Origin: Baylisascaris procyonis
Taxonomy: Eukaryota > Nematoda > Chromadorea > Rhabditida > Ascarididae
Assembly (NCBI GenBank): GCA_037389465.1
Contig: JAZARR010000123.1
Location: forward strand, 3,232,501 to 3,296,500
Reading direction: 5' to 3'
DNA: 64,000 bases
Positions 38,501 through 50,214 of the stretch are shown here, one piece after another (positions within the stretch are counted from its first letter, which is position 1; each line of letters begins with the position of its first letter). Position numbers and translations under genes: made by a program. The notes beneath the pieces are model-generated. The model had not been told where the DNA came from. It saw nothing but the letters and a program-made list of their open reading frames with translations, and searched no databases.

Positions 38501-41500
38501 CAGCATCATTTATGGTCAAGCGTTGAATTGTAGCGCAGTGCTGAACGGCTAGGGCTTCTATAAGTGTTTTAGCAGAAGATGGTCCGATATCTTCTCCATG
38601 AAGGCAGTGAGCTCAGAAGCGCAATCACCTCGTCAATGAAAAGCTACATTGGAAAAACCTTTACATACGACGCCCGTCACAGTCAGGGATGTAGCCCCTT
38701 CTCAACCAACTTAAAGTCTACAATTCTTCACTAATCATTTCCTTCCTTGGAAAATCAGTGACCAGCTTGAAAAACAAATGTGACATAAACAACCCCAGAT
38801 CAAGGTGATAATTGCTACATGCATTCTCAACAAACATACTGGCCAACTGCTAAAAGAACGCTAGTACAATTTAAGGACTCATATATTTTGGTCATAGTTT
38901 AATCGTTCTTGAATGGCTTCTTCGATGAAGCGAAGTGTTAAAATATGTTCATGCGCCATAACAATATTGAGGCGGATCTCATAGAACTTTCCATTTCCTA
39001 AGCTCCACTTCGAACCCTTTCGATTTCCAATTATTTTTTTCTCATTCGATTCGCACCGAAAAATTCCTATTGTTGTCAAGAAAAATATCGCAATTATTGG
39101 GTTATCGAATCTGCAACATCCTATTAGTCGCTCAGAAATAACACAATGATTGGGCGAATGTTTCTAAATAATGCGGACATTGAATACTAAGGAATTCAGA
39201 AATTCTCCAGATTAATATGATCCTCTGAATATTCCAATCGTTACTTGCATAGATATGAAGTTATCATTACCACAAACATTCTTCATAAGAGAGGAAAGAA
39301 TTCAGAAAAAGAAAAGCATAACAAGTGTCGAAACGACGGAGTAAAAAAGGAATGCTCAAGACCGGAAAAACATTCGCGATGATGTTCGATGACCTTCGAA
39401 GCAATGTTAGTTGTTTTGTTTTTTTTGTTTCATTTCCTTGCTTTACACGTGATATTCACATGACAGCGTTATTCACATCTAAAAAAACCTTGGCAAGGCC
39501 ATGATGAAATTCCGCGCGAACATATGACAAACTTTCGCTTATATTCTGCTTATCATTTCTATCCGAATTGTTTTAAACTCCTCACAATAAGCAGTTTATA
39601 AAAAATATTTAGTGGAAATATATATCCATACCGAGTACACAATAAAATATAAGCGGAATCCATTGTATTAATACCGTATCAACTGAAATCGCATTGTTTC
39701 ACACTGGACTTTCTGTAATACTGCTTAGTGACGTCATCATGGTCAGCTAGCTGTTATTTATTTTACTATAGTGTTCATCTGGCAAAGAATTCATTTTGTT
39801 CCCTACAGAGATATATTCTTTCTCCTTTTTTGTACGTTTCCGAAATGCTCACATACGTAACAGTTTCTTACGTGATGCATTCCTTCAAATATTTTCCTTG
39901 TTGATGAGCCCTCGGACGGGCCATCTCATATTTTCATTCCACTTTCTCATGCTAAAGCCTAAAATGTGACCTATTTTCGGTGCTTGCTCCGTGGGATGCC
40001 TTTTATATGCCTATCATCGGTATTTTTATTAGAATCCTATAGTTGCGCGCATAGAATCCTCTTTCCTATCTGTTCTGTGCGGCTTTGAATCCTCTTCTGA
40101 TCAACGCCAACAAACAATTAATGTTACCTTAATGGACACCGCAAATGGCTCAGTAACTTTAATTTATTGGCGCGTTCTATTTATCCACAACCGCTATATT
40201 CATAGAGTACAAATTCTCTAAGTGAAATATTCGGTGGAATGCCCTAAGCACCGCTCAAGGACAAAACACCTCAACAAGTATCGCTCGAGAAAAAAAACGT
40301 AATACTCAAGAATAAACGGTCCCTTGGGAACAGTTTAACGGTGGCAAAATTTGAATATTCTTTCGCAAAAATGGAAAACATTTTCCATGTCTGAATGCAT
40401 TTCGGTGTCTGCAGTCGCCATTCACTTCCGATAATAAGCCAATGTTTTGATGCGAGCAAACAAGCGACGTAAACAATTCAAAAAAAACCATTACTGGAAA
40501 AAATTTGCCAACTGATTCGCAGAACCCGTCAAGTTGCCTGCCATCAAGGCGGTGAAAGGACGATTAGCGATAAGAAGAACGATGCGATCACTGACACTGG
40601 TAGAGATAAAAATTCCTTCAAATTCCGTTCAAACGGAAGTTTTAAGCTCTCTGTTGAAATCGAACGTTTCTGGTTGTCCGAAAAAAAAAAAAAAAGCAAG
40701 CACTTATCAATCACTTTTGCTCAAAGATCAAACACATGAAAAATCGAGTCAAGAAAGCCGGCACGACGTAAGCGCCAGCTGCTCAACCAACAAATCCAAA
40801 CAATGGTGAACAGAATACATCTTTTTATAATTTTTTAAAAAGCAATCGGCTACCCAAATATTAAGCGAAAAAATCGTCCGAATGCACAGGATTGAAAACA
40901 AAATGAGCCATATCTTGAGGGCGCATATATCTCCAACGAATCACAATCATAAAATCGCATAAGATTTTTTTCTTTGAAAAAATGTTGAATTTTCTTTTGG
41001 AAATTACAAACGCCACAAAGAAAAAATATCTCAAGAAATGCTAGAAAGCCGAACGCAGCATTTTCATCTACGAAAAAAATCCTAGCAATGTCAAAAAATA
41101 TCTTTTCGGCATGAAGCTTCCGATATAATTCAGCTAAAAATATTAATAATAACATTTGGCTAACTTCTTGACGAATAATGGCACTTTTGGAATTAGAACC
41201 GTATCATAAGTTAGCAATACGGGTTTACTGGCGAAAAATTCCATAGGTACCCCATCAAACACCGTCTGCACCAACTCGGATCATTCAGTATCTGATGAGG
41301 CTGAATGGGATCAAGATCGAAATTTTCACCTTTTTTCAAAAAAAAAAATCAATTCCGGTCCATCTCTAATAGCGAAGTTCGTTGATATTATGAACACTGG
41401 TACAGTTGGCCGTTGAAATGAAAAGTAGTGGCGTTTCCGAATCGAATGTACTTCTTGAAAGTTCTGCTTAACAAGACGGAGCTACAGGCGAACTCGTGCT

Positions 41501-43030
41501 TCTCTGAGATAACTTTTTTTTGGGTTAGCATTTTCGATCGATCAAAGGTGATGCCCAGAATATAGATTTAGCACAACGTTGCATATTACCTGAACGAGTA
41601 TTACGGTTGCGGTGTATCTAAAGATAATGAAATAGCTGCGAATATGGTCCTAGAAGAATTGAGATCAGACAAAAATGACAGGAGCTAGTTGCGCGAGGAA
41701 GTTGGAGATGAAGAATTTATTCACTTTTACTTTCGAGGTTGTGAAAAAAGAAAGTAAATTTGATTGGCCAACACACATTATCTGCATATCTGAATACTAG
41801 AGAATAACCTTGTCACGGATTTGTAAAAACAAATAAATTTTTTGGCTTCCAATTATAATAAACAAATTTAGCGAATAGCACCCTAAATATAGGCATTATT
41901 CCAAAACAGCATAGTGCGCATTACTTCTCGCATTTTATTTATAAAGCTGATCATTGATTCGGCGTATATGAGTCCAAAAGCATTCGTCAACGATTGACAC
42001 AGGTGTGTGCATACAACGGTAGCGGCGTACACATGTTTTTAGCGCAAAACAAGCATTGCATATTTATTCATTCATCGCTTATGTATTGTCCTCACGAAAC
42101 TTATTACCACTTCAAATGGTCATAATGCCTAAGCAATTTGCTCACAAATATGAGCAAGTAGAGTGTGAATAAATTTTTGTGAAATGAGCTGATGAAATTT
42201 TAGATAGCGGTTACATTGAGTTCTTTTTTCCAAGCAAACAAGCACATGTTTATTTTTTCGCTATTGCTCTTTTTTTTTCATACTAAAATTGCCTTTAGAA
42301 TATTGAATCCAACTGATGAAAGAGAAATAATTCAAATTTTTGTGAATAAACTATTTTAGCATAAATTTGTTGCATTAAATAATGCAGTATGAAATCACAT
42401 ACTATACCAGCAAACATATAGAGGTCGTCCACAACGATATACCACTTATTTATTTACCTTTGGCCCATCATGCTTTTTTTTCTATACTATAGGTAAATGC
42501 GCAACATTTAACTACGGTAAACTGCAGGACTTATCATACTGTCCCAAAATCAAATACTTATTAAGTTCCGAGTGGAACGCTTAAAGAAATCATATTTTAA
42601 GAACAAAGATAATCACCTACTTAGCAATCTTTTTTAATGAAACAATGATGCTGCACAACTTGGCAGAAGGCAATATCTGAGGAGTTTTATTTCATCGCAA
42701 TTCTGAGTTATCAACCTAAATAGCGAACCAAAATAATCAAATAGTTAGCCGCCTGATTGAATTTTTCATTTATTCACCGTTCTTGAGTCTTCACTTCAGT
42801 TTCTAAGTATCAAACGTTGAAAAACACTCCCAACATAGTTCGAAATGTTGTAAAAAAAATTCAACATTCAATTTTTAGTTGGTCAAGATCTATTGGGATC
42901 GCAACTATGAAAAACAGGTAGCTATAGAAAGAATTCAATGATCGAAAGGTGAAAAATGAAATAAATAAAACGATAAGACAAGAAAGGACACATATGGGGG
43001 AAATTTTTTCGGTGGAAGAACGAATAAAAG
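35580..43030. other. Gene-free stretch
   Basis: No gene recognised. Besides the quadruplex at 36085 there is a diverged 26-bp tandem pair at 38075-38126 around AATAAACAT, a 10-bp palindrome GCCGATCGGC at 37490, and a CRE-like TGACGTCA at 39729. Confidence 0.45.
36085..36099 (+). other. G-quadruplex motif with single-base loops
   Basis: GGGAGGGAGGGCGGG has four G-triplets with loops A, A and C, the class expected to form very stable parallel quadruplexes. It stands out in AT-rich DNA. It lies inside a 62-codon open frame (35978-36166) that was not recognised as a gene. Confidence 0.85.
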
Positions 43031-43053
43031 GACAAACAATCCCATAGAATATT

Positions 43054-43075
43054 TTATGGGTAATATTACCCATAA
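43054..43075. repeat. 22-bp perfect palindrome with a competing upstream arm
   Basis: TTATGGGTAAT is followed directly by its reverse complement ATTACCCATAA. A third arm CCCATA at 43041-43046 can pair with TATGGG at 43055-43060, giving two mutually exclusive hairpins. Confidence 0.85.
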
Positions 43076-43947
43076 GAAAACAACAAAACCATATCTGAGA
43101 TTCAAATGGAAGTGATTTGCTCTACTCGGAGCTATCCTTTCGATTGATGCCCAACGTGCAGCATTTGCCTATTGTATAACTGCCCAATAAACAATAGCTT
43201 TTTATGCTAAACTCTGTATATGACTCATTGCGCATTGAATGCATTTGCACTACACATTGCATCGTTCAGCATTTTTTTATTTTCAATAGTTTTTCCCAAT
43301 CTATCGGAATAAACTCTTTCTGCACGCTTGCAAACAACCACACTTCTCGATTGCTGCAGTGGCCAATGTAAACACAAAAGTGTCCTTATGGCAACAGGCA
43401 GAGATGGGCTCATATAAACTATTCGGTGAATCACATGGAAAAGGTAGAAAATGTAGACCTTATTTCCCTTCCTTTTACTGGCAACCCCTTTTTCCCTTCC
43501 TTGTAGAATTCACAAAACCGAGGACACCACGGGTGAAGCACCGGAACTTTTAAAGCATGCACATCGAGAACACTTGGGAAGTGTCCTGAGAGGAACCTCC
43601 AACAGAAAATAAGCAATGTGCTTTTACTGTGTGAAATCATCACCGCAAAACGTTACCACCCTGGCATATAGTATGGCTGCTGCCGCAAAACCGTCTTACC
43701 CAGCAACATCTGACAGCCTTCCAACATACCAGAATACCTATGTTTGAGATAACTAGGAAATAGTATGGTGATATTCATTCGATCGTAAAATGAATATCGC
43801 GAGCGTGTAAGTTTTCTGTGCAAACTCATGAATACATTCATGACGACTGCCTGCCTATACCTTATTTCTTGGCCTATCGAACCAATACAAATTTGCTGGA
43901 TTCGCTTCGGGCAAAGAAGTACTTGCCCAATATCAAGTGTTCTCTAG

Positions 43948-44232
43948 GTGCAGAATATGAAATGCCCGAGTTTCAGGCCCCTCAGTTTGGCAGAAGAAAG
44001 TATGTTTGTCCATCCAGCAGCTTCAACTGCCGAGCTACAAAAGCTATGACTACGAGAATTTAACGACATTATCAATAACCTAGAGCTTATTCTCGGAAAA
44101 AGATGCATTGCACTTGATCGGTGCCCCAAATTTGCAAATGCAAACTTTGCTACCTCGGAGAAGGAAGGGCAAAAAATGCCTAGACTGCTGCCAAACTTCA
44201 TAAATATATATGGATGTTTTCCCCTGAAGTGC
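43948..44232 (+). pseudogene. Possible degenerate exon with one internal stop
   Basis: After an acceptor-like TGTTCTCTAG the frame is open for 33 codons, has TGA at 44047-44049, then continues for 61 more codons to TGA at 44233. The residues look protein-like on both sides of the stop (...ASTAELQKL, then LREFNDIINNLELILGKRC...). The family is unknown and chance cannot be excluded. Confidence 0.18.
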
Positions 44233-45938
44233 TGATAGGCTGTCAGCAGTGAGGATAATGCTGACATTCATAAAATGAGGAGAGTCCAGGATGGCTGTGA
44301 GAAAACAAAACGAATCGGTGCCAGGATGCGATAATATAAAAAAGCAAGGATAAGCTGGCGTTTAATGAATTTCAAATAGAAAACGTTATTTATGGAAAAT
44401 ATCAACGATCGATCAATGAAAGAATTGATGTGAGTGATGAGAATTAAAAAGCAATGCGCAGAGATGTAATCGACTCCTTTTATTTCTAAATGGCTTTCTG
44501 GCTCTTAGTAACAATGTAAGATGCAAAAAAAGACAATGACGTTTGTATGTTCTTCAAAACGATGGAAAAATAGAGCTTTGAGAGGAAGTACATAGACATA
44601 GCAAATTAAAGCAAAGCAAGAATGGGAACGGTTGGTGTTCTACGATCGGCGTTGCAAAAGATGACAGCATTACAAGTGATATCCGTTTTCAATCACATGA
44701 ACACTGTCGGCGGATTAAATAAACTATGCTGCTGCATATTCCGAATGGCAGCTCATTTCAACTTTTTGTTTATTACGGTGTCATGCAAACCATATGCATA
44801 TGCACGGTTGATCGAATCAAGGGAATGATGCGAAGATGAGAAGTATGCAAACTTCTAAAAGAATTTTGAATCCTTAAAAATACATTCAAAGGATTTACAA
44901 CTTCCCTCCGCCTTTTCTTCAACCTAACCTGAATCTTCCCAAATTTACGATACTTCAGAAGCGCGCGGTTCATCGACGAACATCAATCACTGTCACGTTG
45001 ATTTTTGTGATCTATAAAAGTAATGAATCCACTTACTCAGGGCAGTTTTTCAAGACTGAATCTGTTTATCCAGATTCATTAGGAAGCTTGATTTTGGAGA
45101 ATAAAAAAGATTACACTGGTTATATAAGCATCTTTTAACATACGCTGCCAAAAAACCATCAATTTGCATTGCTTTGCGACCAAATATTAAACGATCTTTC
45201 AAGTGCTCCAAAAAATGCTGAGAAATGGGCGAGATATATAATGAACTTCTTGGCATAAACCTTTCAGTAGTTAAAACGAACAAAATTTATTTTATACTGC
45301 GCACGGATATAATCATATATGCGCACAGGCTAATACCAATACCATTACAACGAGTCTTGCGCAGCAAATTAGCAGAAGTACATAAAATGTAGAGCCAGTC
45401 AAAAGACATGCCACTCAATCGGCAGACCATACAATGAGCCCCTTGGCCAGTTTTGTATGCTGTGTATTGCGTGCTCTTGTGAATACCGCAATGAATGGAA
45501 TGAGATTTACGGAGATGCATATATGCCGGTGTGAGGGAAGTGAGGGTGTATAAACGGTAAATGCGAGTCTGAAGAGCTGATTAAGCCGACAGCGCTAGAA
45601 CGATGGTCAATACCGAGCCGATTAACAAACCCTCTGAGTGGATAAATTTCCATGAGAAAAACCCTCTCTTTCCAATCGAATCCATTTTCAGAACAACATC
45701 CTCTACTCTCTCCTCCTTTTTCGTTGAATTAGCAAAATTCATCAGCATTTAATTATTCTCGCATTCAGTTTAAAACCAAACGATCAAATACACACTTGCA
45801 ACAGTGCAATAATTTGTGTAAAACATTTTGCGTCACTTAAAAAAACCAATGAAATCATTTGCAGAAATTAGCAAAAGCGCATAAAAAAGCAAACATAAAT
45901 GAAATTGTGCACATACAAAAAGCAGAAAATAGGGACCC

Positions 45939-46079
45939 ATGAACAATATGCGCCCTTCTAATAAGGTCACAAGCAGATCGCCTCCTAACAGGGACGTTCA
46001 AGACGAGCTGAAGGAGAGGCGAGGAGAATGGAAGGAAAAGAAGAGAGATAGGAAGAGGAAGAGGAAAAAGTGGGACTGA
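45939..46079 (+). other. 46-codon charged open frame, possible small gene or first exon
   Basis: An in-frame TAG lies just before ATG 45939 (a second ATG is at 45948), and the frame ends TGA 46077-46079. The N-terminal half reads MNNMRPSNKVTSRSPP, the rest is Lys/Arg/Glu-rich (...ELKERRGEWKEKKRD...). The charge pattern resembles RNA-processing proteins, but polypurine DNA gives such peptides by chance. AAAAA|GTGGGA near the end is a weak donor. Not recognised. Confidence 0.25.
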
Positions 46080-46098
46080 GAGAACGAGAAAGAGGAAC
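46010..46098 (+). repeat. Polypurine tract
   Basis: About 89 bases almost entirely A/G on the + strand, uninterrupted over 46050-46070. It overlaps the 3' half of a charged open frame at 45939-46079, so the purine bias may reflect Lys/Arg/Glu codons or may create that frame by chance. Confidence 0.8.
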
Positions 46099-46525
46099 GT
46101 TACTACAGAATTATTTGAAGAAAACGAAAGAGGAAAATAGAATCTTCAAAAATTACATTATTTGCGAATAACATAAAGCAAAGACTTGATAACACTGCGC
46201 CACACTCAATAGTCGAATTGGTTCTACGGCATTTTACTTTTCTGTATTAATTTACGTAAAACCTCATCAAACTGCCTCAAAGATAGTCCGTTTTTTATAC
46301 GAACACCGTGACAGCTACAATTATTAAATAACCAATACTTGATCTTGTCGGCTAACATTTCTTCACTAACGATTTTGTGGCGACAAAATTTTTTGATTCA
46401 TGAACAAACTTTCTTCTTCAGGCATTCGCTAAATACCTATAAATGCTGAGCAACAAAAGAGAAAATATTCTCTAAAGATTTCAGCCGAGCAACGATGAGA
46501 TTCCGGAAGGATTCTATCGATTTTA

Positions 46526-46561
46526 GCACCTTTCAAAGTTCATTTGACGTTTGAAAGGTGC
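46526..46561. repeat. Inverted repeat, 12-bp perfect arms, 12-base loop
   Basis: GCACCTTTCAAA at 46526-46537 pairs perfectly with TTTGAAAGGTGC at 46550-46561. The loop is GTTCATTTGACG. No transposon end or target duplication was recognised. Confidence 0.85.
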
Positions 46562-46599
46562 ACTAATGAAATGAACGAAACCAAATAAACTAAAAGTTA

Positions 46600-49500
46600 G
46601 AGGAATCCCGTTGAAATTAACTTTCAACTTGTTCCGATCTTTTTAAGTACAATATAAATTGCTAGGGATCTTCTATTCAAATGCATAAAACGCTACTATC
46701 ATGTGGTCATGGAAATTTGCCTCGAAGAAGTGAGAAATGATTACGCGGTATCTGTGCGCCCGCATATTCGCGAACTACTGAACCTCTGAAGTTATGAGTA
46801 TAACTGACAACGTCGCTATACCATATTCCACGTTATTTCATCAATTTTGAAAGAACTCATGAATATTGAAAAATGAAAACAATTTACAAGTACTTTATAT
46901 CAATCACACAAAGAAAACAACATACGGAAATATTTATGTGAATTATGCAGTGAATATATGCAATAGAAGGAACGGTTAAAAATAGAAAACATGGAAGCGT
47001 ACCCGAAAGTTTGATGTAAAAAAATGTGAAAGGAATTTAAGATGCGAAGCATATAAGAAAGAAATGAAAATAACCATTTAGTGGAAAAGAAGTAAGCAGC
47101 GAGAATATTTAAAAGATGTGATTTGCAGCAAGACGAATTGGACATCACACGAAATTTTCAACACTAGCTACACGTATGACGCTCCTAGATCTAATAGTCC
47201 ACTTGCGCAAACTGCGGCACTGAATGCTATACAAAACGTTGCCCATTAAATACGTTTATAGAAATTCATATTGGCGCGCTCACATCCAGTGACCCCCTCA
47301 AAGACTAAGCAAACCGCAACATGAGCAAAATCACATTTGCCTTTTGAAACGAACGATATTGTAGAGGTCAAGCTAATGATCCTGCACGATTTTCACCCTA
47401 GTAGTGCAACTAGATCGAAATAACATGGGCTTTAGCAAACGCAACATTCATAATAAAGTTTTGCGCAACTTCATGCGATGCAATACTAGAAACGAGTTGA
47501 GCTCTACTTGAAGGAGTGCAAGCAATGGAAGCGATCAGCTAATATTCTTGACGTCTGTGCTGCGACGCATGGTGAATATAATCTGTGACTTCGGATGACT
47601 TTTATGAATTATACAAGTGAATAATAAATTTTTTCGCATTATAACTCTTTTCATGTGCAAAATTTCTGATCAAAAACTATTCACCAGCGATTGATAGAAC
47701 TAAAATTTTCCAAATCCTCCAAAATCCTCCTCTCTTCATCATTAATCTTATTGGAAGATAAGGAGGATACAACTAACAGTGAAATATGTTTTTTTTTTAA
47801 TTTCCTTCTCTGTCATGCTCTACACTCTGCCAACGTAGGACTCCCTTGCTACTTTAAATTTGTGAGAGGAACGACTATTAACGGTGTAGATCTAATTGCA
47901 CTAAGCGACGCATTACATTAAACTCAACTGCAACATTATATTTCCAACCGCATTGCATTAAATTTTTATATGAATCACTCTCGTTTGTCAACTTAACGTC
48001 ACCACTAATCACCTTATAGACCAAATCGATGTCTATCGATGTTGTAAGATTGCTCACCCAGAAGAAAACACCACTATTCTTGTGGTTGAAAGGTCGTGTT
48101 ATTTAATGATGAAGAGAGCAGATGTATTTGTCAATAAGCATTCACGTGAATGGCATATTGCCAGAAAGACAAGTAAACAGCCTTTTCACATTGTATATCA
48201 AACATATTTGTATGGAAACATCTCAATTGCGTCATTAAAAACAATGCAAATTTTAAATTGACGTTTATTCAATAAAAGAGAAAACTTTGACTGTTATTTT
48301 ATTTCAATAACGAAAATTATTATGGAAAAATGCCTAACAAACGATACATCTTTTTAAAAAAAAAGATCTAATGAATTTAACGTACTATGTACGTCAAATT
48401 TATATGAAAATTTACTATCAGTAGCATAGCATCTCTTGATATTTATTACACAAACAACATTCTATGGCACATTTTAGAAGCGTTCGATAATTAAAATAAT
48501 AAACTACAATTAATTCTAAGGATTTCCTTGGTATCAGATCTACTTAAAGGCTTTGCGCTGAATTCGTGACTGCTTGACTGTCGGAAGAACAAAAAAAAAA
48601 TGCGGCTCCCTTTTCCAGCCTTACTTCCAGCGTTATCCTAGAAGTTGCTATTTGAGCTTTCATCAACCGTAAATAGATTAAATGAAGCGACAAATGCCGT
48701 TAGCACTTTACAACAATTTACTGTCGCCTCTACTATGCGCATTGATTGCGAAGACTTGATTTTGAAAATCCTACTAAACGATCGTTTAGTTTTTCTTCTA
48801 TTCGATAAGAAATCGCATGCCATACGCAAAAATTCATATACAGGTACAGATGAGAGAACAACGCTATGCATAATTTACTATAAGTTTCAATGAACGAAGC
48901 AAATGTGATCCATTTGCAATGGATTACATATAACACGGTATATAGATGCTGATCTCAAGTGGTATAGATTATATGTGAGCTATTTACATCATAAACATGC
49001 GCTAGCTATTCTGTCTGCGGTGAATGGGCGGACTTTGTCGTTGAACGTCCAATGTGAATGTGAATAGCTCGATGAAAAAGTGAATCGACATTTCCCAATC
49101 GAAATAACTACGAAGAGGTTGACATCAATCGAGAGTATTTGTTGCGCAATGTGAAGGATACATTCATTCATGTGAGTATACAAATCGCATCTTACGGCTG
49201 CACAATCAACATCACTCAGAAACGGAAATAATAATTTCAACTAATACTCGAAACTTCATCGAATCAACAGCTTAGTGAAGTTCAAACTTTTAACAGCTGT
49301 TAATGAATGATTTCGGTTTTTCGTAACTCAATCAAGAAATAATTCAGAGGAAATTCTTAAGACAGATCAGCCAATAATGTCTCAAAATTATGAGGAAAGA
49401 TGTGAACAAGGAAGAAATAATTATACGAATTGATTATCACTTTAAATATTTCTTGAGAAAAACGACTCCCATTAGGAATACTCCAATGAATATGTTAATA

Positions 49501-49600
49501 AACACCAATATTGCACTGTAGTAATCCACTTCATCAGCACGTTAAACCCTGAGAATAACATCCTTCATCCCTCAAATCAATGTGGACTGAACCAACTTCT
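46600..49600. other. Gene-free stretch
   Basis: No gene recognised. Overlapping short frames at 48638-48936 on both strands are typical of AT-rich non-coding DNA. Nothing else beyond the E-box palindrome at 49290. Confidence 0.45.
49290..49303. repeat. 14-bp palindrome centred on a CAGCTG E-box
   Basis: TTAACAGCTGTTAA is self-complementary. CAGCTG is a bHLH factor core, but one site in gene-free DNA is weak evidence of regulation. Confidence 0.65.
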
Positions 49601-49626
49601 TTGATCACTTCCAGAGGATTGAATTT

Positions 49627-50209
49627 TTGTCTTCTATTATTGATTTCTACATCGAGGTCCACAAATCAAATTTCATCCAGAAAGATCCATCTCCAACGGC
49701 CAATTCGCCTTCCGATTCTTTCGCAATAATCCTCGCACCTCTACTCCACCCTCCGAAGCCAACTAATTCCGCCGGTGTCCAACTTCTTCCCGGGCAGAAA
49801 CGTTCCCCCTCCCCTTTCCCACGGAAACCTCGTCATCGTGAAATTCACTTTCCGACTCGTAAAGTACCTAGTCTCTTGCGACGAATGAGCACTTCCTCCT
49901 CTAGATTCCCACTCCAATCAAGTCACCTGTTCGAGATCCCCACTTAAGCCAAGTCACCTCTTTGAGACATTGCCGTCGGCCTCTGGCCTCTTGGTGAATC
50001 GCTCTCTGATGTTTCCATCACGACGACTGGGTGCTAAATTTTTCATCGATACAGTTCCCTACCGCAACGAAAGCCATGCTACCGCATCGCTCTGTATGCG
50101 AGCATTTCATTTAGTGGAGCAAATCGAGGCATACAAAAACGCGCTCACACTTAGTGAGTTTCGCGTTTCACAGGCCAATGCTAAGTGGATCTCGTGTATT
50201 TTTGACTAG
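49627..50209 (+). other. GC-richer region with two overlapping open frames, possible decayed coding sequence
   Basis: Composition changes abruptly to C/G-rich. One frame is open 49627-49944 (106 codons, Pro/Ser-rich), another 49889-50206 (106 codons) with a mixed, protein-like C-terminal half (...AKFFIDTVPYRNES... and ...EAYKNALTLSEFRV...). Frame 1 ends SSHLFEIPT and frame 2 holds PSHLFETLPS, reflecting an internal duplication at 49920-49970. A frameshifted gene fossil or part of a mobile element would fit. No domain recognised; neither frame has a clear ATG start. Confidence 0.25.
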
Positions 50210-50214
50210 ATTTG

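Noticed and set aside
40850..41155. 101-codon minus-strand Phe/Leu-rich frame that could suggest a membrane protein
   Set aside because: The hydrophobic bias follows from A/T-rich codons (TTT, TTC, ATA); no topology pattern or splice support.
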